Below are positions 4,179 through 11,821 of a stretch of DNA of 11,821 bases, one piece after another. The notes below the pieces were generated by a model. It did not search any database. It saw only the letters and a program-made list of their open reading frames with translations, and was not told where the DNA came from. Made by a program: the position numbers and the translations under genes. The DNA is from CAZJAD01 sp964543855 (GTDB lineage: Bacteria > Electryoneota > RPQS01 > DYHQ01). Each line of letters starts with the position of its first letter. The stretch's first letter is position 1. The stretch spans positions 1 through 11,821 of the forward strand of contig CAZJAD010000072.1 of NCBI GenBank assembly GCA_964543855.1, written 5' to 3'.

Positions 4179-7124
4179 GTCGTCATTCGTCAAGGTCACC
4201 ATATCGAGTGGCAGCGTGCGGGATTCCGCGCGGAGAACGGCGACATCCTTTATGCGTGGTCGGACACGCGTCTTGGCGACCGCGATGTGTGGGTGCAGAA
4301 GGTGAGTGCGAGCGGCGAGATTCTGTGGCAAACCGACGGCCTACCGGTCGTCATCTTCCACAGCCGTCAGGAAGACCCGGAGATGGTCGAAGTTACCGAC
4401 GGGTGGATTGTGACCTGGATTGATTTTCGCGATGACACGACCGGTGATGTCTGGGCACAGAAGCTGGATCAGGACGGGAATAAGCAGTGGGATGAGGATG
4501 GGGTTCTTGTCAATGCTTTCCCGTATTTCGTTGCTGAAACGACGCTGCGCATGGTGCATGACGACGCGGGCGGCGCTATCGTGGCGTGGGTGGACGGCCG
4601 CGGAGGCGATGCGGGCGATATCTACGCCCAGCATATCCTGCCCGACGGCACGATCGACCCTGCGTGGCCTTCCGACGGACTGCCGGTCTGCGCCGTAAGT
4701 GGTTCACAGACCCAAGTGACCGCGTACAGCGATGATGGAGGCGGGATGATTATCGCGTGGCAAGATGCGCGCAGCGGTGACGCCGACATCTGGATCAGCC
4801 GAATCACTTCATCGGGTTACCTGCCGTGGGGCGACAGCGGCATGCCACTGTGCACGGTGACCGGGGAACAGAAGACGCCGAAGCTCGATGTCGACGGACA
4901 GGGTGGTGTTTTCGTCGTGTGGGTGGATGCGCGTAACGGTCCCACGGACCTTTACTTTCAGCATGTCGATGCCGATGGTGAGATTCAGTTGGAAGCGAAT
5001 GGCCGGGTGCTGTGCGATGCGGCCTCGAACCAGAACCAGGCGCGGATCACCAACGACGGGAATGGAGGAGCGATCTGTGTTTGGGCGGACTACCGACTCG
5101 GAGGTCTGGAATGTGACATCTATGGACAGAAGATCAATCCGAACGGTTCGGTCGGCTGGGCAACGAATGGCATCATCATCTGTGATGCGGAGTATAGTCA
5201 GGAGGAAATCCGACTGGCCTCGGACATGAGAGGCGGGGCAGTCATCGCCTGGGAAGACACACGCAATCAAAACGGCAACCGGCTTATGGCCGATGTTTTT
5301 GCGCAGCGAGTGGATGCCTCGGGAGCGTTTCATTGGGCGACGAATGGTATTGCCGTTATCGACTCAGGCAACGTTCAAACGCAGCCGCTCGTGCGTCCTG
5401 ACGGCGAGGGTGGAGCCTATATCGCCTGGAGCGACAGTCGCACCGGGTCTGCGGGTATCCGCGTGCAGCACCTCGACAGCCTGGCGACGAAGCACCTTGC
5501 TCCTGGCGGTGTTGAGCTTGTCTGGGGACTTGACGGAGACGCGACGCGACCTCTGTCCGTGCCGCTGAACTTCGGACGAGTCGCATGCATCTGGGAAGAC
5601 GGACGGCTCGGAAGCCGAGGCAAGGCGCTTTTCTATCAGATTATTGACCGTACGGGGGAAATCGATTTGGCTGTGAATGGAGTTCCGGTCGCCATAGATT
5701 TCCCGGCCGATGTGCAAGCCAACCAGCAGAATCACCAAGTTTGTCCGGACGGGGATCTGGGCTTTTTTGTTGTTTGGGAAGATCAGCGCACGGGCACGAG
5801 TCTCATTCGCGGGCAGCATGTGAATATCCTCGGAGAGACTCTGTGGCCCGACGAGGGGATCGTCATCGCCGAGTCCGAGCGCGACCAAGACATGGCAGGC
5901 TGCGCGCCGGATGGCGAAGGAGGCGTTTATGTGGCGTGGTCGGGCCGAAATGCCGACTGGCAGATTGATGTCTATGTGCAGAGGCTGACCGGCAATGGAG
6001 ACCATGTCTGGGCGGAGCCTCTTCAAGTACAAGACACATACGACGATGACATTCTGGCCGGAATGGTGTCCGACGGGACTGGTCGCGCTGTCCTCGCGTG
6101 GGAAGCCGGTGGCGGTGAGGAGAGCGATGTTCATGGGGCCTGCGTTGCGGCGGATGGATCCATCGCCTGGGCCACGACGGTGTGCGATTACATCGGTGAA
6201 CAACGCGCGCCCGTCCTTGCGAGCGACGGCGAAGGTGGCAGTTACTTCGTGTGGCGTGACCGACGCAATCTCAACGATGATGACATCTACGCACAGCTTG
6301 TGGATGCCTCTGGGGCTAAGGTGTGGGATGTTAATGGCATGGCTATTTGCACAGAGACCAATGACCAGATCCGTCCGCGGTGTACGACGGACGAAGACGG
6401 GAATCTCCTTGTCACCTGGGAAGACTACCGCAACGGGGTAGACCGGAACATCTATATGCAGAAAGTGAGCGCCGAAGGCGTGTTGCAGTTCCCGACAACG
6501 GGACTGCCCGTCGTGACGGAGAGCGGCGACCAGTACGAAGTCGAATTTGTGGCCGAATGGGACAGTGGTTTTTATCTGGCGTGGACGGATCTTCGGTCTG
6601 CTCAGTATCCAGACATCTACGGCATGCACCTTGACGCGGCGGGAGACAACCCATCGCCGGCAGATTGGACCGAAGGAGGCATTGTCGTCAATGAGTCAGA
6701 GAATTGGCAGCACCGCTCTTCGATCGCTCACGACGGATCTGCCGGAGCGATTGTCTTCTGGCAGGACTGGCGGGCATCGGGCAAGCAACCGCTAATCAAT
6801 CTCTGGACTCAACGCCTGAACGACTTCACGGTGAATACACCGGTGCGCACGAGCGTGATACCGGAAGGCTACACGCTCGAAGCCTTCCCCAATCCGTTTA
6901 ATCCGATCACCGAGATTCGGTTTTCAGTGCCTCGACAGGGTCGTGTACAGCTGGTCGTCTATGATGTGCTGGGCCGCGCAGTGGCGACACTCGTGGACGA
7001 GCAACTTTTGTCCGGGTCGTATCAGTTCCGGTGGGATGCCAGCGATGTCGCATCCGGAAGCTACTTCTGCCGGATGCATACGGCGGACTTCACCAAGACG
7101 ATGAAGATGACTCTGCTGAAGTAG
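4179..7124 (+). CDS. Secreted repeat protein with C-terminal type IX sorting domain, N terminus lost in gap
   Basis: The 981 visible residues start at the gap edge; signal peptide and true start must lie in the missing sequence. The first visible residues (IRQGHHIEWQRAGF) seem close to the start of the mature protein. The body is 16 repeats of 51-61 residues, each with a GGA-x-(I/V)-x-W-x-D-x-R strand, a D-(I/V)-Y-x-Q strand and a G-x-x-x-W-x-x-NG turn, which suggests one or two beta-propellers. The last ~85 residues begin with PNPFNP (visible residues 904-909) and continue as ITEIRFSV, YDVLGR and a final KMTLLK, a FlgD-like/type A sorting domain of the type IX secretion system. Such proteins are released or anchored at the cell surface. 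No catalytic residues are recognisable and its ligand is unknown. The M14 carboxypeptidase gene follows after 84 nt and carries the same kind of tail. Confidence 0.88.
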   Translation, partial: VVIRQGHHIEWQRAGFRAENGDILYAWSDTRLGDRDVWVQKVSASGEILWQTDGLPVVIFHSRQEDPEMVEVTDGWIVTWIDFRDDTTGDVWAQKLDQDGNKQWDEDGVLVNAFPYFVAETTLRMVHDDAGGAIVAWVDGRGGDAGDIYAQHILPDGTIDPAWPSDGLPVCAVSGSQTQVTAYSDDGGGMIIAWQDARSGDADIWISRITSSGYLPWGDSGMPLCTVTGEQKTPKLDVDGQGGVFVVWVDARNGPTDLYFQHVDADGEIQLEANGRVLCDAASNQNQARITNDGNGGAICVWADYRLGGLECDIYGQKINPNGSVGWATNGIIICDAEYSQEEIRLASDMRGGAVIAWEDTRNQNGNRLMADVFAQRVDASGAFHWATNGIAVIDSGNVQTQPLVRPDGEGGAYIAWSDSRTGSAGIRVQHLDSLATKHLAPGGVELVWGLDGDATRPLSVPLNFGRVACIWEDGRLGSRGKALFYQIIDRTGEIDLAVNGVPVAIDFPADVQANQQNHQVCPDGDLGFFVVWEDQRTGTSLIRGQHVNILGETLWPDEGIVIAESERDQDMAGCAPDGEGGVYVAWSGRNADWQIDVYVQRLTGNGDHVWAEPLQVQDTYDDDILAGMVSDGTGRAVLAWEAGGGEESDVHGACVAADGSIAWATTVCDYIGEQRAPVLASDGEGGSYFVWRDRRNLNDDDIYAQLVDASGAKVWDVNGMAICTETNDQIRPRCTTDEDGNLLVTWEDYRNGVDRNIYMQKVSAEGVLQFPTTGLPVVTESGDQYEVEFVAEWDSGFYLAWTDLRSAQYPDIYGMHLDAAGDNPSPADWTEGGIVVNESENWQHRSSIAHDGSAGAIVFWQDWRASGKQPLINLWTQRLNDFTVNTPVRTSVIPEGYTLEAFPNPFNPITEIRFSVPRQGRVQLVVYDVLGRAVATLVDEQLLSGSYQFRWDASDVASGSYFCRMHTADFTKTMKMTLLK
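4257..6773 (+). repeat. Sixteen tandem W-x-D-x-R protein repeats
   Basis: The conserved Trp codons lie at 4257, 4416, 4587, 4758, 4920, 5082, 5250, 5427, 5592, 5775, 5937, 6099, 6252, 6417, 6582 and 6759, a mean period near 167 nt (55.6 residues). Fourteen copies keep W-x-D-x-R; copy 11 reads WSGRN and copy 12 WEAGG. The repeats are diverged at the DNA level, so they are old and not a recent expansion. Confidence 0.85.
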
Positions 7125-7208
7125 GTGGATGGGTCTGAGGCATCCGGGGGAAAGCGCCTATTCGAGTTGAGTGAATCGAACCTCAAAGCGTCACAGGACT
7201 GCCGAACC

Positions 7209-9566
7209 ATGAAACTGAGACACACAGTAGATCCCGCCGTGAGATTTCTCGCAGCATTTGTTCTCATTTCCTTCTGTTTTCCTCTTGAGAGTCTGGGTCA
7301 GGCGACGCTCGATCCCCGCTACCACACCTACAACGAAATCATGGAGGATATCTTCGCGCTTGAAGCGCAGTATCCTACGATGGTGCGCGTGGATTCGATT
7401 GGTCATTCGCGGGGGGAAGACGGTGGGCAGCCTTTGCCCATTTATGTTGTCAAGATTTCCGACAATGTGCATCAGTATGAGGACGAGCCGAATGTTCTCT
7501 TCATCGGACATATTCATGCCGAGGAGGTTCTGGGTATCGAGATCATTCATGCTCTGTTGCATGAATTGACCGATGGCTATGTTGAACACCGTCCGCATGT
7601 ACGCTACTGGGTGGAGCAACTCCAGATTTACATTGTGCCGTCAATGAATCCGGATGGTCTTGCGGTCGTGATGGATGGGCGCGATGTCACCTACCGCAAG
7701 AATGTGTACATGCCGCCGCCTCTGGACCACTGCACGATTGTCCCCGGGGTCGGATGGGACTCGTGCGGAGTGGACCTGAACCGCATCTTCGCGCTTAACT
7801 GGGACTGGGGGGACACTCTCTGGCAACCGGGTGGTGTTGAACCCTACGACTACTATCGTGGCCCCGCGCCTTTCTCTGAGCCGGAGGCCCAGTGTATCCG
7901 AGACCTCGCGCTTGAGATTCAACCGGTGGCCTCTGTCATTTATCACAGCAGTCGGACGGGTGCCAACGCTGAGCGATGCATCTTTCCGTGGGATTGGAGT
8001 GGCAAGCAGGCGCCGGATTCGGTCATGATCGCTGATTTCGGCAGGCGCTTTGCGCTTGAAATTCCGACCTATGACCATTCTTCGCATTATCTTTTCGTCT
8101 GGAGTGGAAATCATCGCGGCAACACGCAAGATTGGTTCTACTGGAAGCTGGGCACGATTCAATTGGCCAACGAGGTGGGTTCCATCGAAACAGGCATTCA
8201 GCCGGACAGCGCCGTTATCGAACAGATTATCGAGGATGTGTTTCCGAGTATCCGGTTCCTCCTCGATCGGACGCGCACACCCGACAATGATGAACATGTT
8301 GTTTTTGGCCATGTGAAAGATGCGGAGACCGGTGAGCCGCTGCGAGCCGAATGGCGCTTCGTTTCGACCTGGACGCCTGTCCTGCCGCCGCGCTACACGG
8401 ATGCTGTGTATGGACGATACTACTTCTTGCCGGCGGATTCTTTCACAGTGGAATTCCGGAAGGAAGGGTATGTATCGAAGCGTGAGTATTTCACGCGGCG
8501 CTCCAGTCGGGAAGAGCGTGATGTGATGCTGACGCCGCTCGAGTGGCACACGGTTCATTTCCGCGTGGAGGACGAGGCGGGTCAGCCGCTGCCGAGCACC
8601 GTGTATGTGGAAAGCGTTTTCCCGGACACTATCGCGCTTCCCTCGGGCGAGGCCGATGTGTCGAAGCCGAACGGGAGCTACGAGTTTTTCTTTGCACCTA
8701 ATGATACGGATCATGTCGCTTTCCGCGTGGGCGTCTGGCTCAATCGCGACACGACTCTGGAAATCACGCTGCCCAACGGGAGCGTTTTTCTGTCGCAGGA
8801 TTTCGAGGACCTTGCCGCTGATTGGACATTTGGCGGCACGCACTCGACCTGGACGACTTCGTGGGCCGACGACGGGTACGGCCAGGTTCTCTCGACGAAC
8901 GCGATTGGCTTCCGGTTAACCTATTCGGATGACGCGGATGCATGGGCGGAATATTCCGGCGCGCTGGACATCAGCGGCGCGAACAGCGCGCACCTTCAAT
9001 TCGACCGAGCATCACGATTGGACGCTGACGGCGACAGTGTTAGCGTCGAGGTTTCGACGGATGGCGGGATGACCTGGGAATCCGCGGGCTGGATGCACGA
9101 TTTCGACCTTGGCTGGACCCGCACCTATCTCTGCCTCGATCGCTGGGCGCCTGCTTCGGATGTTCGGCTTCGCTTCCGGTTTATCAGTGATTCCGCCTAC
9201 ACCGAGCTGGGGATGATGATTGACAATGTGGTCCTCGTCGCCGGGATTAATCTCGATTCTCCTCAGGTTGAGCACGGCGGTATCCCCTGGGAGTATGACT
9301 TCGAAAGTGTCTATCCGAATCCCTTCAACCCAACAGCTGTGCTGATCTATACGGTCGCGGCGCCGGGACCCGCGGAGATTCGGGTCACGAACATCCTCGG
9401 GCAGGAAGTCTGCACGCTGAAGGAAACCTGTCCGACGGCGGGACGATTTCGCGCTGTCTGGAATGGGACCGACCGGCGCGGAGCGCATTTGCCCAGCGGC
9501 GTCTATTTCGCCACACTGAATGCGGGTGGACAGCACTTCACGCGCAAGTTGCTCCTCTTACGGTAG
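7209..9566 (+). CDS. Secreted M14 zinc carboxypeptidase with C-terminal type IX sorting domain
   Basis: A 785-residue secreted metallocarboxypeptidase that removes C-terminal residues from peptides outside the cell. Residues 1-32 are a signal peptide (basic start, hydrophobic AAFVLISFCF, likely cleavage after SLGQA). The M14 domain spans about 37-355: zinc ligands His103 and Glu106 (HIHAEEVLG) and His246 (IYHSS), substrate-binding Asn191-Arg192 (GVDLNRIF), and general base Glu322 (NEVGS); MNPDG at 146-150 is also typical. Then come a carboxypeptidase regulatory-like beta domain (about 364-443), a second beta region to 525, a MAM/immune-inhibitor-A-like jelly roll (about 528-680), and a sorting domain with PNPFNP at 703-708. 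The ATG at 7209 is chosen because it starts the signal peptide; a GTG at 7125 in frame would bury it. It probably shares a transcript with the repeat protein upstream. Exact specificity cannot be read. Confidence 0.92.
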   Translation: MKLRHTVDPAVRFLAAFVLISFCFPLESLGQATLDPRYHTYNEIMEDIFALEAQYPTMVRVDSIGHSRGEDGGQPLPIYVVKISDNVHQYEDEPNVLFIGHIHAEEVLGIEIIHALLHELTDGYVEHRPHVRYWVEQLQIYIVPSMNPDGLAVVMDGRDVTYRKNVYMPPPLDHCTIVPGVGWDSCGVDLNRIFALNWDWGDTLWQPGGVEPYDYYRGPAPFSEPEAQCIRDLALEIQPVASVIYHSSRTGANAERCIFPWDWSGKQAPDSVMIADFGRRFALEIPTYDHSSHYLFVWSGNHRGNTQDWFYWKLGTIQLANEVGSIETGIQPDSAVIEQIIEDVFPSIRFLLDRTRTPDNDEHVVFGHVKDAETGEPLRAEWRFVSTWTPVLPPRYTDAVYGRYYFLPADSFTVEFRKEGYVSKREYFTRRSSREERDVMLTPLEWHTVHFRVEDEAGQPLPSTVYVESVFPDTIALPSGEADVSKPNGSYEFFFAPNDTDHVAFRVGVWLNRDTTLEITLPNGSVFLSQDFEDLAADWTFGGTHSTWTTSWADDGYGQVLSTNAIGFRLTYSDDADAWAEYSGALDISGANSAHLQFDRASRLDADGDSVSVEVSTDGGMTWESAGWMHDFDLGWTRTYLCLDRWAPASDVRLRFRFISDSAYTELGMMIDNVVLVAGINLDSPQVEHGGIPWEYDFESVYPNPFNPTAVLIYTVAAPGPAEIRVTNILGQEVCTLKETCPTAGRFRAVWNGTDRRGAHLPSGVYFATLNAGGQHFTRKLLLLR

Positions 9567-9598
9567 ACTTCTCGCCAAGAACTCCTCAGGTCAAACTC

Positions 9599-10096
9599 AT
9601 GCAGCAGATCGAAAGCGATAGACAGACGGTTCGGCTGCGAGTAAACGGTCAAGTCGTTGAAGGGAGTGTTCCGGCTGATCGGACGCTCTTGCGCTTCCTG
9701 CGTGAAGACCTTGGGCTCACCGGCACGAAGTGCGGCTGCGAAATCGGCGAGTGCGGCGCTTGCACGGTGCTTTTGAACGGCGAACCGGTTTGCTCGTGCC
9801 TCGTTCTCGTGGCTGCTATTCAAGGCGCCGATGTGCTCACGGTGGAAAGCCTGGCTGATGGCGACGAGCTTACGGACCTGCAGGAAGCGTTTCTTGATTA
9901 TGACGCGGTTCATTGCGGGTTCTGCACGCCGGGCCTGCTGATGTCCACCGAAGCACTTTTGCGGCGCAATCCCTCGCCCTCGGAGCTGGAGATTCGCGAA
10001 GCGATTTCGGGGAATCTGTGTCGCTGTACCGGTTATGTGCAGATTGTGGAAGCTATTCAGGCCACGGCTGCTCGAAGGAGAACCGCACCTCGATGA
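9599..10096 (+). CDS. [2Fe-2S] small subunit, xanthine dehydrogenase/CO dehydrogenase family
   Basis: A 165-residue iron-sulfur electron-transfer subunit of molybdenum hydroxylases (XdhC/CoxS type), cytoplasmic. All eight cluster cysteines are present: the plant-ferredoxin-like site Cys47, Cys52, Cys55 and Cys67 (GCEIGECGAC, then CSC), and the all-helical domain site Cys106, Cys109, Cys141 and Cys143 (HCGFC and CRC). Length is normal for the family. The start lies 32 nt after the carboxypeptidase stop with only a weak AGG upstream, and I see no terminator or clear promoter in that short spacer. Its stop overlaps the PreT start as ATGA (10093-10096), so the two are coupled. The molybdopterin and FAD subunits it normally serves are not in the window; they may lie downstream, as in known purine/pyrimidine degradation clusters, or this subunit may work with PreTA. 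Confidence 0.93.
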   Translation: MQQIESDRQTVRLRVNGQVVEGSVPADRTLLRFLREDLGLTGTKCGCEIGECGACTVLLNGEPVCSCLVLVAAIQGADVLTVESLADGDELTDLQEAFLDYDAVHCGFCTPGLLMSTEALLRRNPSPSELEIREAISGNLCRCTGYVQIVEAIQATAARRRTAPR

Positions 10097-11346
10097 GTTC
10101 CGCTCCCGTTTTCACGAGAACGCAGGCAGTGGCGGAAGCGTGGCGATGTTTGCAGTGTTTTGACGCACCGTGCATCGCCGCTTGTCCCGCGAGCGTGAAC
10201 ATTCCGCGATTCATTCGCATGATTCGCAGCGGGAATTTGACTGGCGCGGCCGAAGAGCTGCGCAGCGCGAATGCTTTCGTCACGCTTTGCGGCGCGGTCT
10301 GTCCTTCAAGCGTCCTTTGTCGCAGCCGGTGCACAAGAGGCCGCATCGACCGCGCTATCGATATTGGCCAGTTGCATCGATTCGTGACGGCTTCGGTTCC
10401 GGCGAGGGCTTTCCCCGATTGGCCGCGACCTCGTGGACCGCGCGTGGCTGTGATCGGTGCTGGGCCGGCGGGATTGGGTTGCGCCGCGGCTCTCTCGCAG
10501 CGTGGTTTCGATGTGACCGTTTTTGAGAAAGAGTCGAGAGCCGGTGGTATTGCTGCTTTCGAGATTCCGAAGGCCCGTGCCGAAAACGCACTGGAACAAG
10601 ACTTGCGTGCCTTCGCCGAGCAGCTCAGGATTGTCACTTCGAAACCTATTCGCAGCCTGAAGGATTTTCGCGAATTCGACGCCGTCTTTGTGGCCGTGGG
10701 TCTCGGCAAGCCCGCCGGTATCGGAATTGAAGGCGAAGACCTGCTCGGTGTTGAATCAGCGTCGTCGTTTCTCCGGCGGGCACGCGAGAAGCGTCCCGAT
10801 GTCGCGGGCGAAAACGCCATCGTGGTGGGCGGCGGGAATACGGCGATGAGCGCGGCGATGGTACTGTTCAAAGCTGGAGCAGATGTCACGATTGTGTACC
10901 GCCGCCGACAGATTGACATGCCAGCCTGGCCGGAGAAAGTGGAGGAGGCTGCAGCGACGGGGATTAGGTTCCGGTTTCTGGAGAATCCAGTCCGCGTTGT
11001 CGGCGAGAAAGGTCGGGTGGTCGGTGTGGATGTGCAGCGTCAGCAACTGGGGGCTCCGGACGCTTCCGGGCGGCCGAGGCCGATTCCAGTCGATGACAGT
11101 TCGTTTCGACTATCCGCAGATCGCATTATTATTGCTGTTGGCGCTGGAGTGGAGGCCGACATCTTTCCCGAATTAGCTCGAGATGAAGCTGGACACCTTG
11201 CCAGCGGCGAGAACAACGAAAGCAGCGTGTCGGGTGTCTTTGTGGGAGGAGATGCCGCACACGGCGAGGGAACGGTCGTCGGCGCTTTTTCCGAAGGGCG
11301 GCGTGCGGCTGAGAATATTGCGAAGCGGCTGGGAGCAGCGACATGA
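10093..11346 (+). CDS. preT: PreT-like subunit of NAD-dependent dihydropyrimidine dehydrogenase
   Basis: A 417-residue FAD and iron-sulfur oxidoreductase of the GltD/PreT family that passes electrons between NAD(H) and the PreA subunit, which reduces uracil or thymine or works in reverse. The N-terminal domain has two four-cysteine sets: Cys19, 22, 27, 31 (CLQCFDAPCIAAC) and Cys66, 70, 76, 80. An FAD-binding site VIGAGPAGLG lies at 120-129, the NAD(P)-binding VVGGGNTAM at 244-252, and the final FAD motif GVFVGGDAAHGEGTVVGA at 381-398. IDIGQLHRFV (89-98) matches a family segment where the dihydropyrimidine dehydrogenase cluster ligand glutamine is replaced by histidine. The frame is open upstream to 9913 but that part is the overlapped [2Fe-2S] gene, so the ATG at 10093 is chosen. 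Its stop overlaps the preA start as ATGA. The PreA partner makes PreT likelier than a glutamate synthase subunit. Confidence 0.9.
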   Translation: MSSAPVFTRTQAVAEAWRCLQCFDAPCIAACPASVNIPRFIRMIRSGNLTGAAEELRSANAFVTLCGAVCPSSVLCRSRCTRGRIDRAIDIGQLHRFVTASVPARAFPDWPRPRGPRVAVIGAGPAGLGCAAALSQRGFDVTVFEKESRAGGIAAFEIPKARAENALEQDLRAFAEQLRIVTSKPIRSLKDFREFDAVFVAVGLGKPAGIGIEGEDLLGVESASSFLRRAREKRPDVAGENAIVVGGGNTAMSAAMVLFKAGADVTIVYRRRQIDMPAWPEKVEEAAATGIRFRFLENPVRVVGEKGRVVGVDVQRQQLGAPDASGRPRPIPVDDSSFRLSADRIIIAVGAGVEADIFPELARDEAGHLASGENNESSVSGVFVGGDAAHGEGTVVGAFSEGRRAAENIAKRLGAAT

Positions 11347-11821
11347 GCGCGGTGGTGCGGGAAGTGTTTGACCGGTATCCGTCGGTTCATCCGCTGAGGG
11401 ACCTGTCTGTCAGTTTCTGCGGCTTCGAGCTTGAAAATCCGTTCGTGCTTTCGGCAGGGCCGTCCACGGATGCGTTAGACATCGTGCGTCGCGGGCTCGC
11501 GATGGGTTGGGCGGGAGCAGTCTTGAAAACCACGTCGATGCCCGGCACGCCCGTCTCCCTCACCTATCCGCTCATGACCGGCTGGCACTCGGGCGATCGT
11601 CGGCTCCTGGGCATGGGCAATATCGATCTGATCAGCGTCCATCACATCGATGAAATCGCCGCTCGGGTGAGGACGCTCAAGAAGGAATTTCCGCGGAAGC
11701 TCATTGCTGCATCCATCATGGGACAAAACCGCGAAGCATGGCAATCGCTCGCTTCCACGCTTCGCAAGGCGGGAGTGGATCTCATTGAATGCAGCTTTTC
11801 GTGTCCGCAGGGTTCGATGGG
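11343..11821 (+). CDS. preA: PreA-like catalytic subunit of dihydropyrimidine dehydrogenase, 5' part
   Basis: The first 159 residues of an FMN-binding TIM-barrel protein of the dihydroorotate/dihydropyrimidine dehydrogenase family; the gene runs off the right edge. Visible family motifs are DLSVSFCGFELENPFVLSAGP (20-40), GWAGAVLKTT (54-63), LIAASIMGQN (about 121-130) and ECSFSCPQGSMG (148-159). The last resembles E. coli PreA (recalled: IECNFSCPQ) more closely than the mammalian ELNLSCPHGMGERG. The active-site cysteine loop and the C-terminal ferredoxin domain expected for PreA lie outside the window. It starts with ATG inside the preT stop (ATGA, 11343-11346), so the subunits are made together. 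A related dihydroorotate dehydrogenase is less likely because of the PreT partner. Confidence 0.9.
   Translation, partial: MSAVVREVFDRYPSVHPLRDLSVSFCGFELENPFVLSAGPSTDALDIVRRGLAMGWAGAVLKTTSMPGTPVSLTYPLMTGWHSGDRRLLGMGNIDLISVHHIDEIAARVRTLKKEFPRKLIAASIMGQNREAWQSLASTLRKAGVDLIECSFSCPQGSM

Noticed and set aside
3836..4331. Minus-strand frames crossing the N block
   Set aside because: They depend on the placeholder length of the gap and show no protein-like features.
5364..6629. Minus-strand open frame of 421 codons
   Set aside because: It is antisense to the repeat-protein gene; GC-rich codon bias leaves the opposite strand open. No domain is seen.
7160..7190. Short inverted repeats between the two secreted-protein genes as a terminator
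   Set aside because: The arms are five bases with a large loop and there is no T-run; the genes may be cotranscribed.
7125..7208. GTG at 7125 as start of the carboxypeptidase
   Set aside because: It would put 28 polar residues before the signal peptide; the ATG at 7209 gives a normal secretion signal.
7641..8843. Minus-strand open frame of 400 codons
   Set aside because: It is antisense to the M14 carboxypeptidase, whose catalytic motifs and signal peptide are clear.
9913..10092. Upstream extension of the preT frame
   Set aside because: This stretch encodes the end of the [2Fe-2S] protein in another frame, and homology to PreT begins just after the ATG at 10093.

Overview
The window looks like part of a metagenome-type scaffold from a moderately GC-rich bacterium of the FCB superphylum (Bacteroidetes-related lineages such as Zixibacteria, Latescibacteria or KSB1). 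Two large secreted proteins end in a PNPFNP-type C-terminal sorting domain typical of type IX secretion cargo in those phyla. The divergent promoters also fit a Bacteroidetes-like TTG / TAnnTTnG pattern. The phylum call is inference; there is no rRNA or tRNA here. A run of exactly 100 N at 4079-4178 is a scaffold gap, so the two halves are joined by scaffolding and not by read sequence.

Left part (1-3751, all minus strand). A probable operon starts from a good promoter at 3811-3839 and reads leftward: an aldehyde dehydrogenase; a small excisionase-type helix-turn-helix protein; a PIN-domain (VapC-like) nuclease; an isochorismatase-fold cysteine hydrolase; then, after about 157 nt, an L-lysine 6-aminotransferase cut by the window edge. 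The aminotransferase and dehydrogenase together would convert lysine via 2-aminoadipate 6-semialdehyde to 2-aminoadipate. The three genes between them are packed end to end (12 nt gap, 0 nt gap, then a gap of about 14 nt or a TTGA overlap). They look like a toxin-antitoxin-style pair plus a hydrolase inside a catabolic operon.

Centre (3752-4178). A non-coding divergent region carries two back-to-back TTGACT-17-nt promoters and a perfect inverted repeat over the rightward -10 box, followed by the gap.

Right part (4179-9566, plus strand). First comes a secreted repeat protein lacking its N terminus, with 16 repeats of about 55 residues built around W-x-D-x-R, and a C-terminal sorting domain. 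It is followed by a secreted M14 zinc carboxypeptidase with signal peptide, regulatory-like and MAM-like beta domains, and the same type of sorting domain.

Far right (9599-11821, plus strand). A tightly coupled cluster encodes an eight-cysteine [2Fe-2S] small subunit of the xanthine dehydrogenase/CO dehydrogenase family, then PreT and PreA, the two subunits of NAD-dependent dihydropyrimidine dehydrogenase. Both junctions are ATGA overlaps. This is the start of a nucleobase (pyrimidine/purine) catabolic operon running off the right edge.

No CRISPR array, insertion sequence, tRNA or rRNA is visible. The points most worth a second look are the HTH-PIN-hydrolase module inside the lysine operon, the [2Fe-2S] subunit coupled to PreTA, and a histidine in PreT where the dihydropyrimidine dehydrogenase family has an iron-sulfur ligand glutamine.
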